A DNA stretch of 64,000 bases from Styela clava. Taxonomy: Eukaryota > Chordata > Ascidiacea > Stolidobranchia > Styelidae. Below the pieces are notes generated by a model that was given only the letters and a program-made list of their open reading frames with translations, searched no databases and was not told the origin of the DNA. The stretch is from assembly GCF_964204865.1 (NCBI RefSeq), contig NC_135258.1, positions 5,881,001-5,945,000 on the forward strand. The letters are read 5' to 3'. Positions 33,157 through 43,850 of the stretch are shown piece by piece. The position numbers and the translations under genes are program-made. Within the stretch, counting starts at the first letter, position 1, and every line of letters starts with the position of its first letter.

Positions 33157-33823
33157 GAGGTGACTATACACACATGATGATTTATATTGAAATCTGGAAA
33201 ACGAAATAACATTTCATTTTAATGAATTACAAAGTTAAACGTAGAAGATCAGAAGATTCTCACTACCACCATCCTTCAATGCGATCAGAGTTATGCACAT
33301 GTTAGCTGGGTTTGAGAGCATGTTGATAATATTTGATAATAAGTAAATAAAATGAGAATAGTGTGTGCTGTGGCAAATAATTTCGTAACAAGCACAAGTT
33401 TGTCTAAAATAATTTTTCATTGTCAGTTAAAAATGGGAATCGATAAGTAACTGTATGAAATAGAGATTTGGCAAAGTTAATTAATCATGAAATTATATTC
33501 AGGGATGTCTAAATCTAATTGAATAGTCAGATTCTAATTTATTGGAATAACCCGACCTTGGAATATTTATTTTAGAGTTCATAAGAATATCGAATATCAC
33601 ACACAAATCCTCACCACAACGCTTTCATAGAACAAAAGCATGAAAACCTGAAATTTCTATACCCCATCACGTTTTTTGGTCGCCTGTTAATTCAAGAATT
33701 ATTGTAAAAGAATTTACTAACATAACAGTGATTTAAAATTTGTACGACCACCCTTATTTCAATCTCACAATAAGCGCTGCAGGTGTGAAGCTCAAAACTA
33801 GGCTACATGTTACCAACCCATAA
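33157..33823. other. 5' flank of the 713-aa zinc-finger gene
   Basis: Minus strand reads TTTTCCAG about 40 nt before the first ATG, a likely acceptor. A tiny upstream frame (ATG TGT GTA TAG) sits between it and the start. Nothing further identified. Confidence 0.4.
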
Positions 33824-34005
33824 TGGTACTCCTTCTGTATGCGAATCAAGATGGCGGACATCGGAACGTAGTATGTGTACCAGATTAGGATTAGCCCATA
33901 ATTTCAGGTACCAATACTACGGGAGTCACTTGGCTAGTCCCCGAACTCGTAATATAACTAAAATAAGGAAAATTGGAATAAAACTATGGCCTAACCCTCA
34001 AATTT
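33824..34005 (+). mobile_element. Hybrid family A/B MITE, rearranged
   Basis: Begins GGTACTCCTTCTGTATGCG with the A arm AATCAAGATGGCGGACATC. It continues with GTAGTATGTGTACCAGATTA and the B part TCCCCGAACTCGTAATATAA to ATGGCCTAACCC. The right end is lost. Confidence 0.65.
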
Positions 34006-34029
34006 TCTCATCAAATGATTAAATCCGTG

Positions 34030-35680
34030 ACTCACAGTCTTCTTTTACATGATAAAAATGGGCTATAATGACTGTCATCGCTGCCCTACAAGGATCTTGT
34101 CAAACGAGATTCTACTGTGACGTTTTTTGCTATAATCTTTTCATTATTAAATCCTGTTAAAGCATCTTCATGATTCATAGAGTTGAAGGTAAATTTTCTA
34201 TGTATTACTGTATAGGCCTATATAATGATAATCTGCAAAAAATAATGAATACTGAATTCAAAGAACTGAATAAAATTCATGAGAAAATAATCTCAAAGGC
34301 ATCAACACACACAGAAATAAGAAGTTCAACACATTTATAAGCAATGATGAATATATAAAAAACTTGTGGCCTAGTAGTTAGCACTTTAGTTTGAACTAAT
34401 TATGTTAGAATTTTTTATAGAAGGACCAAAATTTTTTTGATTCAGCAATTCCCTCACACTTTTATTAGACCTTTTACTTGGTGTAGATCATTGAATCTAA
34501 GTTCTTAAACACAAGTTCATCAGGCTGGCCACTAATAGAGAATCTATTATCAGACTTCAAAGAAATTCAATTTACATAAGGTATGGTGCAGAGAACGAAG
34601 CAAAAATAACGTGATAGTTGCAAGATACAAATCAAGTTCGAAGAGAATTTGAGAATTAAAGTCACACAACATACAATTAATAAAGTCACACAACATACAG
34701 CTTATGCATATAACGGTTCCATTACATTTGAACCCACGTACATTTGAACCCACGACGATTGCACCTGCACACTATTGCACCTATGAAAAATTTTGTTGTT
34801 TTACGGATATTTGAACCCATACTAACCCTAACCCATACTAACCCTAACCCATGGGTTTAGCACCCGCATATACATTGAACGCGCGAATATACACATGGGT
34901 TCAAGTGTACGGTCACCGCATATAACATATGTACAGAAGATTTTTCAAAAACATGAAAATAAATGGAATCAAAAAATTCCGTATAGTGTGTGTGTAGGAA
35001 AAATTGATAAAACAACAAGTATACAGAAGAATACAGGAAATGATCGCGCAAAACAAGTAAGGCAAGTATATGCAGACCCCCAAACTGTGAATTTATAAAA
35101 CTTCTCATTTAGGTCAACCCTACAAAACGTAACATACCATACAGCAAATGATTGCAGAACAGAATTAGTGTGATCAGAGTTATGCGCATACAAGCCAGTT
35201 CCTAGTTTTGTAATTTTTTTCAAGTTTCAAACATGGCTTATATGCGAGGATATATTTTTGTCGTATACTCTACACCAGAAGTGAATATTTCAGAAGACCA
35301 GCAATTCAAGAAGTCTGCTACCAGAAAAAAATACTGTACGGTACTTATGGATAATCCATAAATATCAAAGACTGTTTATGCAAAGACTGAATCCCCACTG
35401 CTTCGAACAAAAAACTGAGCCAGAGCTCCAAGAACAAAGAGCCACAGGTTGCCGACTGCTGATGTAGAGCTTTGTTCGAAATGGAAGGCACAAAAAACTC
35501 ATAAAAATATTCTAACAGTTCATGAAATCAAGAATATAATCAATATCCATTACTGGATATGGTTTAATAATCAATTCGTTTGGACATCGCTGATAAATAA
35601 CTACATAGCATAAGATATGAAAAGTGTGCACTGCGGAGTATGACAGTCGAGAATGACAAAATGATAGGTATCTATCTATA
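34030..35680. other. Intergenic, no gene seen
   Basis: Only short frames without recognisable similarity. Confidence 0.4.
34790..34860. repeat. Short telomere-like tandem repeat
   Basis: CCATACTAACCCTAA is repeated, ending ACCCATGGGTTTAG. Only a few units, internal, so an interstitial low-complexity repeat and not a telomere. Nearby (34,660-34,750) are two other small tandem duplications: AAAGTCACACAACATACA and TACATTTGAACCCACG. Confidence 0.7.
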
Positions 35681-35689
35681 CATTTAAAA

Positions 35690-36095
35690 GAAAATACATG
35701 CGTGGAAAACGTTAAATTCAAGTGATAAGCGACAAATTATTTTACAATAAAAAGAAAACAAGTTATGCCACAACGTGATAGCAGAGTGATGCAGCAGAAT
35801 TCACACTTACTTTTATGATGGGTTGATTGACCTTTGCATTTAAAAAAAAATAAACACATGGAAAGAGTTATTAACTAACTCAGAGATAAAAAGGAATGAT
35901 TTTGCGATAAGAAGGAAAAGCAAGTTATGCTTCAACGTGAAGGGAGAATGATACATCAGAATTTACACTTACTATATGATGGGAATCTTTGGGATTTATA
36001 TTTGGAAAAAAAACATGGAAAGAGTTAATTAACTCACTAGGAATAAGAAGCACATACGTTTGCAATAAAAACAAGATATACTTCAAAATGGAAGT
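35690..36095. repeat. Three tandem units of about 125-135 bp
   Basis: Each unit carries AAGTTATGC (or AAGATATAC), CAACGTGA, CAGAATT(C/T)ACACTTACT, ATGATGGG, ACATGGAAAGAGTTA and TTAACT in the same order. Units are diverged, the third the most. Confidence 0.8.
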
Positions 36096-36214
36096 AGATA
36101 ATTACAAGTAATGATAAAACACAAAAATTAAGTGTTGAATAAATAAAAGTTTGGTAATATCATGTACGAGTGCGAATATATCGTGCACGTAAGAGACATA
36201 ACGTGAACCTTCGG

Positions 36215-36295
36215 GGATCCAGAAGTGTGTGTACGAATATTAAGGTAACTAATTTTGTTCGCCTACTTTACATTAAGTTGTGTAAAGGGAATTTA
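36215..36295 (+). mobile_element. Family B MITE, truncated 5' half
   Basis: AGAAGTGTGTGTACGAATA through TTTGTTCGCCTACTTTACAT to GTGTAAAGGGA, then unrelated sequence. Confidence 0.7.
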
Positions 36296-36599
36296 TATGA
36301 CATTGCTTTGAGCCAAATCCCTTGTAAAAATTAAAATTATTGCGCCTAAGTTATGCAAAATTGCTATTGTTCAAGGTGAGGTTATATAAGGTAAGACTGA
36401 AAAGCTTTTATGATTTGCAAGCCTTTGAGGGGGTTGCGACGTTGGAAAAATTAAATTGGAATACAATATGAATTGGACTATCAAGTATAAATAGATAATA
36501 TATAAACGCAGTAGAAGCAGATTAGCTTATTTAACATTTAAAAAAATCACATTTTTCCAATTTTCAGGTCAAACAGTCAAGCCTGAAAATGGACATAGC

Positions 36600-36833
36600 G
36601 TATTTCCAGGCAAATAAGATGAAGCCTATTCTTAGCACTAAAAAATAGGGTTTTTCCATATAGCCCTCCAATAAGACAGGGCTACTCTCTCTGTTGGTCA
36701 GTTAATAAGCAACTTGCAAAAAATAACCAAATCCCAGAAAAAATATATTAAACATACCTGCCCAATAAGACGGACCCCCCAAAATCAGGCCAAAATTTGG
36801 GTCCAGAAGATCGACTTAATAGCCGGGAAATAC
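36600..36833. mobile_element. MITE with GTATTTCC ends (family F)
   Basis: Left GTATTTCCAGGCAAATAAGA; right GACTTAATAGCCGGGAAATAC is an imperfect inverse. The interior TTTTTCCATATAGCCCTCCA also occurs at 40,065-40,085. Confidence 0.75.
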
Positions 36834-36934
36834 GATAATTAAGGCACTACCTGAAATTATTAAAAAAAAAACTATAGCTTTGGAACCCAGAATAAAAAAT
36901 AGCACCTGGTCCATAATGACAGAAGATCAACATA

Positions 36935-37268
36935 CAGGAAGCCCTCGGGTTACAATGGTCGCACTTACGCTGTTTCGAGGTTACGAACGCGCGTCCATAA
37001 AAATATAAAAGATAATACTGTACTGTAATATCTAAGCCCTTAAACTGGATCATTGTGATCAAGAAAATCAGGGCTTCGGGCTCATTGACTTTCGTCATTA
37101 ACATCGTAAATGACGTGGACAATTTGGAACTATTATGATTATGAACGAATAATCACTAAGCTTCAGTCACGTGGTACACAGTTTCAGTGATACTGTACGC
37201 CATTTTGATTGTTCCGACTTACACCGCGTCTCGAGAACGAAACAATGTCGTCAGTCGAGGACTCCCTG
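36935..37268. mobile_element. Tigger/pogo-like MITE
   Basis: Ends CAGGAAGCCCTCGGGTTACA and the inverse of CAGGGAGTCCTCGACTGACG, both flanked by TA. This fits the TA-target Tc1/mariner/pogo group. Confidence 0.7.
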
Positions 37269-38205
37269 TATCTATTTTATAAGCTACGGTGTGAGCTACT
37301 TCGGTTTTATTGTGGTAACATGGCAATAGCCGGCAGGTACACAAAATAGCTAAAAGGAATACAGTGCAGAATATAACATAATATGTCGCTATAAAACTAC
37401 TCCAAAAGCCAGAAGAAAAAATAATAAATGTCTGTTATGAACAAAAAAGTACCAAGCTTACTGCGAAGCATGAAAATCGGTTTCAAATATTTGATTGCTA
37501 TTTACAATCTTCGTTTCAAATACCACACAGGGTGTAATAAATTGGGTAGGCAATATTGACACAGAAATTTAAAAATTGCAGCTTCTTGCATATCGTTATA
37601 CGCCAGTAGCTGCTTTTTATTTTACAGGACCTTGTTCGAAAGCGAAAGGCGTAAGTAATTGTTGTGTAAAATTGCATAATATGATACTATTATGACTACC
37701 TTAATTAATAGCAGATTTAACAGAAATTGTGGATTGCTCATTTGATAATAATATATGACACGATTGTTACAAAAATAAACCAATGAACATTAGCACTGGG
37801 AATTGAAATTGAATATTGTCAAGAATCATCAATGATGATTCATAATGAGCACAGGATTGTACAGAAACTGTCTGATTTCAGAACTGAAGGTAACTCGTCC
37901 AGAAAAAAATTTCGAATCAGGAAAGTAAGATAATTGATTGCAATTTACAAAAAATTAGTAAGTTCGCTCATGATTTTCCAACACATGATGGGATTTGGCA
38001 GGATAGTGAAATCATTTATTTTAGTCTCCCTCTGGGTCAGATTTCAAGAACACCAGAAATCAGAGTCACAATTTTTTATTCAACTTCTACTCTTTTTTAG
38101 AAAAAATATTTTACGCTTAATTTAAAGTACTTTAATAAGGTTGTAGTCATAGTCAGACTTTCAAGAATGCTTCAATTAAATTTCCATTTCATGGTTACTT
38201 TTCAA
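37269..38205. other. Intergenic with a family D fragment
   Basis: A family D piece at about 37,590-37,690 (CCTTGTTCGAAAGCGAAAGG). No gene seen. Confidence 0.4.
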
Positions 38206-38210
38206 GCATG

Positions 38211-38216
38211 TTTATT
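38211..38216 (-). terminator. Probable poly(A) signal of the 294-aa zinc-finger gene
   Basis: AATAAA on the minus strand (CACAATAAACATG), about 100 nt after the stop codon. Confidence 0.5.
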
Positions 38217-38314
38217 GTGAAAAGCATTGTCTTAGAAATTGTCACATATTAACCATAACTAAAATGAATAGCCATTGCAAACAGTTTCCTGTTCTGCTAT
38301 GTGGCGTTACATAT

Positions 38315-39199
38315 TTATATATGTTGCGAACTTTTATGATTATTGGTAGAGGATTGATATGCATGTTTTTTCCCTTTTTTATGCATTTCGAGCATATGTG
38401 TTGATGAAAAAATGAGCTCACAAATTGAGCAGGTTCGTTTTTCTATATCATGAGATTGAACATGTCTCTTGTACAACCACCTTGTGCAAAACTGTCTGTC
38501 ACAAACTGTACAAATATATCTGGATCTTCCTCGCACATGTTTATTAAAATGTGCTTCCTTGATGAATCTTCTTTTACATAAATCGCACTCAAGTGTGTTC
38601 TCATTATTATGAGTTTGCATATGTTCCAAAACCGATGTCTCAGAACTGAATTCTTTTCCACATGAATTACAATGATAAGAATCTTCGCCTGTGTGACTTC
38701 GCATGTGATCTTTCAATTCATGAAACTGAAACAAATCCCCACAAATTTCGCAAAAGTATATCCAGCATGTGTTTAAATCCAAATGAGTTCGAAAATTTTT
38801 TTCCTTTGAAAAATTCATAGCGCATTTCACACATTCAAGATATAATTTTTCTGTGTATTCTTCAAAATGATTTTCTAAGTGTTTCAATGAAGTAAAATTA
38901 GTTCCGCAATCAGGACATGTAGGTTTACAGAAGTGAATCATAATTTCATGTTTCACAAGGCATGGTTTACCTTTGAAGATTTTTTCACAAAATTGGCAAA
39001 TATATTCATTTCGAGCTTTGTGTAATTTTACGATTTCTTCGGATGAGTGGTTTTCATCTTGAAAACCAGAAAAACTGCTGCTTTCACCAGAAAATTCATT
39101 TGATTCGATAACCTGGTTGCCAGATTCTGAGATGGTTGTCGATTCTTCGTGTGTTAAATCAATTACTGTCTCATCCTGTTGATCTTCCGAAGAACTCAT
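38315..39199 (-). CDS. C2H2 zinc-finger protein, 294 aa
   Basis: Compact paralogue of the C-terminal third of the 713-aa protein: both share IDLTHEES-like acidic sequence, ARNEYICQFCEKIF, LYLECVKCA and HELKDHMRSHTGEDSY. Eight finger-like units: about four good C2H2 fingers, one C2HC-like (HLDLNTC) and three degenerate. It begins at an ATG in the acidic region (MSSSEDQQDETVIDLTHEES) and lacks the N-terminal fingers of its paralogues. It could be a short gene or the 3' exon of a longer one; no convincing upstream coding exon was seen. Confidence 0.8.
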   Translation of the reverse strand: MSSSEDQQDETVIDLTHEESTTISESGNQVIESNEFSGESSSFSGFQDENHSSEEIVKLHKARNEYICQFCEKIFKGKPCLVKHEIMIHFCKPTCPDCGTNFTSLKHLENHFEEYTEKLYLECVKCAMNFSKEKNFRTHLDLNTCWIYFCEICGDLFQFHELKDHMRSHTGEDSYHCNSCGKEFSSETSVLEHMQTHNNENTLECDLCKRRFIKEAHFNKHVRGRSRYICTVCDRQFCTRWLYKRHVQSHDIEKRTCSICELIFSSTHMLEMHKKGKKHAYQSSTNNHKSSQHI

Positions 39200-39346
39200 T
39201 GTCTTATTCCAATAATATTCCCATCAGCAAGTCCAAACAATATTAGCTCCAATATTAGTGTAAATAGAACAATTCTATTATAAAAACACACAAATTAGTG
39301 ATAGAGATGATTTATATTGTATTAGTATACATCATAATTTTGGTAG

Positions 39347-39558
39347 GCCTACTCCTGTAGTGTGTGTACCAGGTTAGGGCTAAGCCATAATTTTATTCAG
39401 ATTTTCTTTTAGGAGTTCAGGACTGTCAGTTTAGCCAAGTAAACATGCCCCTTATCCATGGTTTCAGTCCCTTAACACAACTTAATCCATAATGTAAAGT
39501 AGACGAACAAAACTAGTTACCTCCATATTGGTACAATGGTACACATACTTTGAGTGCT
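39347..39558 (-). mobile_element. Family B MITE upstream of the 294-aa zinc-finger gene
   Basis: Reverse copy: CTCCTGTAGTGTGTGTACCA, AAGCCATAATTTTATTCAG, GTTACCTCCATATTGGTAC, ACACATACTTTGAGTGC. It begins about 150 bp upstream of the ATG. Confidence 0.8.
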
Positions 39559-40005
39559 GCAAAATGATCCATATCCTATTTATTCTAGATATTCTAAATA
39601 TATCTATATTTCCGGTGCACACCACTTCCCATCATTCTATGAGAATGCATATGTTTACAAAGCTCAGATTTTTCAATCAACATTGCTGTTAATAATAGCT
39701 TGTCAGAGGAAGTCTGATTTGTGAAAATGAGATGCAAGAATTCTCAACTGCAAATTAAACTTATCCAAATATAACATATTCAAAAACATGGGAATTCATA
39801 TAGTAGTATTAAAGTGTATGCCAATTATTGAAATAGATCTTTTTCCTAGCATTAGCATTAGTATTTCAAGATATTCCCGACTTTTTTATATACTCGTCAT
39901 GATGATATAACGATGCATGTTAAAATCTTAATGGCATGTTTAATAAATCTCAAAGTTCATATACCATGCTCATTCCGGTCCTTCTGAAAATAAATAGAGG
40001 GGGAC

Positions 40006-40723
40006 ATACCGTTTTTTATCGGCTAATAAGACAAGCCTATTTTCAGCACTAAAAATTAGGTTTTTCCATATAGCCCTCCAACAAGACAGAAAAATTGTGG
40101 GTCAGTTATTGAGCACTATTAAGCGCTCATAATTTTTGCTTAGAACCATGTCATATTTGTTTTAGGTAGAATCATACTCACAGAAAAACATACTACAATG
40201 AACAATATTTTTAACAATAAAGGAGTAATTTTAATCATATTGAACAACCAATTAACTAGAAGGTTGAAATAAGTATAACCTGTGAATATTGTGTGCTGTA
40301 CAGCCATGGGCTAGTGAAAATCTTTGTTTTTCAGTCTGGTGTCTAAATCGTCAAAACTAAAGGGTCATAAATCAATCACTTTATTTGGTGGTATCGCTTT
40401 TTATTTTGAAGTACAGATATCAGGCATGATTAGGAAGGGAGTACTTCATCGTACTGGCCAGGTTTTTAAAAAGAATGAGACAAATAACAGGTGATAGTCA
40501 AAAGTCAATTATATAACTGGTAGACACATTATTATAAAATATATCAATCCAGATAAGTTCACACAAACTATGTTCGAGAAGATTCATTCAAAAAATAAGC
40601 CGACCTCAGAAGGAATAAAATAAGCATAGCTTCCCAAATAAGACGCCCCCCCTCCCCCCCAAAAAAAAAAAAATCAGGTCAAAAAATTGGCTCCAGAAAA
40701 TCGACTTAATAGCCAGGAAATAC
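40006..40723. mobile_element. Long family F element
   Basis: Left ATACCGTTTTTTATCGGC + TAATAAGAC; right CGACTTAATAGCCAGGAAAT. The outer 100 bp at both ends match 36,600-36,833, while the 500-bp centre is extra. Includes a C8 + A13 tract at 40,645-40,672. Confidence 0.7.
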
Positions 40724-40956
40724 TATACATATAGTTATCTACCAGTGGCTGTTTTAGTAGAGGTTTGCTTGGAGTAAAAAAAGATAACATAATACAAAAA
40801 TGATGGTCTGATCCACAATACAATAGGGATGCCAATGTATATGGTATACATAAATTTGATGTTTCCACCAATTTAGGTTTCGAATAATCTGTATAAGCCA
40901 ATTTTATAGCAGAATCATGTAATTATTATCCATAATATAGGTGTAATGGCTTAGTG

Positions 40957-42072
40957 CAGTGGTTCCCTAACATCGGCCCGTGCAATCATTTAATATGGCC
41001 TGCCTAACTTAAGTGAAAAAGTTTTACACTTCAGGTTTTTTTTTTTTTTGCGTTCCAGATACCTGTCAACCGTTATGTCTAGGGCTGTCCAAGCGAACCG
41101 AATATTCGAAATCGAATCGCAAATTATTCGAAGCGTTTTTCGTCCAATTTACGAATCGCTAAAATTTGGTACACAATGCGCCTCACGCCCACCTTTGCAA
41201 CGCGTTTTTCACCGGGCAAGCAAAAACATGTTTCTATCGCTTTCTTTGCTGAAAAAAAGTCTCTCCTATTGTGGTGACATGTAATTATCCATTTCATGCA
41301 GGGTCTCAAATGAAAAGTTATTGGTAACAATGATTTAAAGATGACGTTTTGAGAGAACACAAGGAGAAAATGGAAAATTTTGTGTCAGCAAAAAGGCCAG
41401 TTCTATAAATAGAATTAATTTGTAGCTGTTGAGTCAGTAATCATAGGAACATGGTACAGGACAGAAACACGTTTTAGAGGTTCAACATCTTTTTCCAATA
41501 GAATTTGTAATTTCCTCTAATGGCAATACTTTGTTTCATCCATTTATTACTATGACAAATAATTGCACTCTTGTGAGTTGATGGCTGTTTAAATAACTCT
41601 GGAAACATAGGTATGCAAAATGTTTGCAATAATTTAGATATAACTGCAAATACGTCACCGGAATATTGAAGAGGAAGTTTTTATTGTACATTAGAGACAA
41701 ATATAGTATTGCGCAATAATATTCGATTATTCGGTTCGATTTGAGAAAAATATTCGGTTCGATTCGAATCAAAAAAATATTCGATTTTGGTCAGCCCTAG
41801 TTACGTCATTATCACAGTTTAAGCATGTAACAATTCACACTTAGTAAAGACCTGAGCTCTGGTTATTTTAATGTGGATGTGAATATCTTTGTAATCATTC
41901 GTCGACAACCTTTTGTCGCTCGCGGGCGTTACATTCGTAACAATTCAATTATGTCGTTATTTTAATTATACATACTGCATGGGCCCCTTACAGGCGATCC
42001 CCCTTCCCAGCCCACGAATATCCTTTCACTTCTAATTTTGGCCCCGGTCAATCAACTCGGGGAACCACTGAC
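40957..42072. mobile_element. hAT-like MITE containing a second element
   Basis: Ends CAGTGGTTCCCTAACATCGG and the inverse of CAGTGGTTCCCCGAGTTGAT. It would be about 390 bp without the nested element at 41,080-41,799. Confidence 0.75.
41080..41799. mobile_element. 720-bp hAT-like element nested in the previous one
   Basis: Ends TAGGGCTGTCCAAGCGAACC and the inverse of TAGGGCTGACCAAAATCGAA. Flanks GTTATGTC / GTTACGTC agree at 7 of 8. ATATTCGAA(T) motifs are dense near both ends, which can pair with each other. A fragment of similar sequence lies at 5,290-5,370. Confidence 0.88.
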
Positions 42073-42284
42073 CTTTGGGTTCTAACACAGTTTTCTAATA
42101 AAAAATAAATTGAGTCAGGAAATATGATAAAATCAATGTATAGGCTGAATAACTGGGTCATATTGAAAAATATGGCATCTAAGTTCATAAATGTAAATTA
42201 ATCTCTAAAATGAGACTATAATTATAAGTGATTTATATAAGCTAAAAAGTCAAAAACAGCATAGCCATATTATGTCACCTGGTT

Positions 42285-42385
42285 CACTACGTACATCACG
42301 CTCTCATCTCTAAAATAAACATATCTGAACAGTTCACCACGTACATCACGCTCTCCTCTTTAAAATAATCATATCCGAACCGTAG
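42285..42385. repeat. Two tandem units of about 50 bp
   Basis: GTTCACTACGTACATCACGC and GTTCACCACGTACATCACGC, each followed by TCTCnTCTnTAAAATAA and CATATCnGAAC. Confidence 0.85.
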
Positions 42386-42834
42386 ATACTTAGAAAACAA
42401 TACTTGTAATGAAGCACTATGCTGCTAATATGCCTTTTTCACCATGTTCTGACGTCTTGTTGAAATGACACTCTGTATTGATGCAGAGTATGTTTTAGTA
42501 AGTCCCAGTGAATTTTGATTCCGTAATTTTCAAAATCTTGCATTACCCTTTTCATAATGACCAAAAATAGAATTTCTCCGGAAGCAGTTTATAGTAAGTT
42601 TAACTGGTTTTAATTAAATCTAACTATGGACTGAAAACAAAAATAACGGGAACTGATAAACAATAATACCCAAAATAACGATCAAAATCGGTGAAAAAAA
42701 ACAAGGTCCTCATTTATATAACCCAATAACAAAAGGCAATATTCGATCATAAACATATACCGGTAGTTGAAAAATACAATAGCAAACAAAAATATTTGGA
42801 AAAGTAAGCTCAACTGATAGATGCACACACTATT

Positions 42835-43153
42835 CAGGGTTTCCCAAACTTTCTCGGTCACGACCCGTTCCAATATATTAAGAAATTTCGTGACCACCTG
42901 TTACAAGCCACTTTTCGGGTCTGGGTCTTACGATCAAAGTCGGCATTGTTATGCAAGTGTGCCGCTTCTCTGATCCAATGTATTCTCTAGGATTCGTGAG
43001 ATTTATGTTTTGCGCTAGTTTTAATAATAGTTTTTCTTAAAAAGTCTTAAAAAGTACAATAGATATAGTACTTTGTGTGAAATTGGTACATGATTTTGTA
43101 AATTCATTCCCCCCATCCCTGTGGGGTTGTGACCCCCAGTTTGTGAAGCCCTG
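42835..43153. mobile_element. hAT-like MITE
   Basis: Ends CAGGGTTTCCCAAACTTTCT and the inverse of CAGGGCTTCACAAACTGGGG. Includes GGTCACGACCCG near the left end and GGGTTGTGACCC near the right. Confidence 0.75.
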
Positions 43154-43843
43154 GAATACACCCTGGATGGCACACTTTATTAACAGCTTACAGTCTGTTC
43201 ATTCACAAGTTGCCCTGTTTGTATACAAATATTCTGTAACTAGAGATATCCAGAACATTCAGTATTAACAGAATTCAAAAAATTTGATATTCAGAAAATA
43301 AAATGACAGCATTTACCATATTGGAAAACAAAGATGAAATGAGATATTATCCATACAAAAATAAAACAGAGCTTAGAAAGTTGATACTTTGGTCAGACTA
43401 TTATTTGGCAATTATTGTCATTCAGACCAGGAGTAAATGGAGCTAAAAAGCCAAGTCACGTTCATTTTTTTTTTCAACCAGTAAAAAAAAAGAACACAGA
43501 AAATACAATCAATAAAGTCTATCAGTAATGCAATCCAGGGCTGCAATTATTTTGGATTAATATTGCAGAAAAATATTGATGACAAAATTCATAAGTACAT
43601 CCTGATTCAAATGTTAAATCAGCAAGTACTACACATTATACATCATTTTTAATATCTGTTGAATTCTTAGAATAAAACACACTATATATAGGATAAACCC
43701 CACAAGAATATCATAATTTAAATGTGAAAATAGAGAGTACTACACAATATACATCATTTTAAATATCAGTGGAATCTTTGGAATAGAAATTGGGGTACCT
43801 GAGCTGTTCCCTTGAAAATTTAAATTTAAAATTCTAGAAGCAT
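43154..43843. repeat. 3' flank of the 534-aa gene with a diverged tandem pair
   Basis: AGTACTACACATTATACATC (43,625) and AGTACTACACAATATACATC (43,737) begin two similar about 55-bp units, period about 112 bp. No gene seen. Confidence 0.6.
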
Positions 43844-43849
43844 TTTATT
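43844..43849 (-). terminator. AATAAA almost abutting the stop codon of the 534-aa gene
   Basis: The minus strand reads TGA A AATAAA, so a canonical poly(A) hexamer begins 1 nt after the stop. If used, the 3' UTR would be only about 20-30 nt. A more distal site may be used instead. Confidence 0.45.
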
Positions 43850-43850
43850 T

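Noticed and set aside
34790-34860. Telomere (AACCCT) repeat
   Set aside because: Only a few interrupted units and embedded in ordinary sequence.
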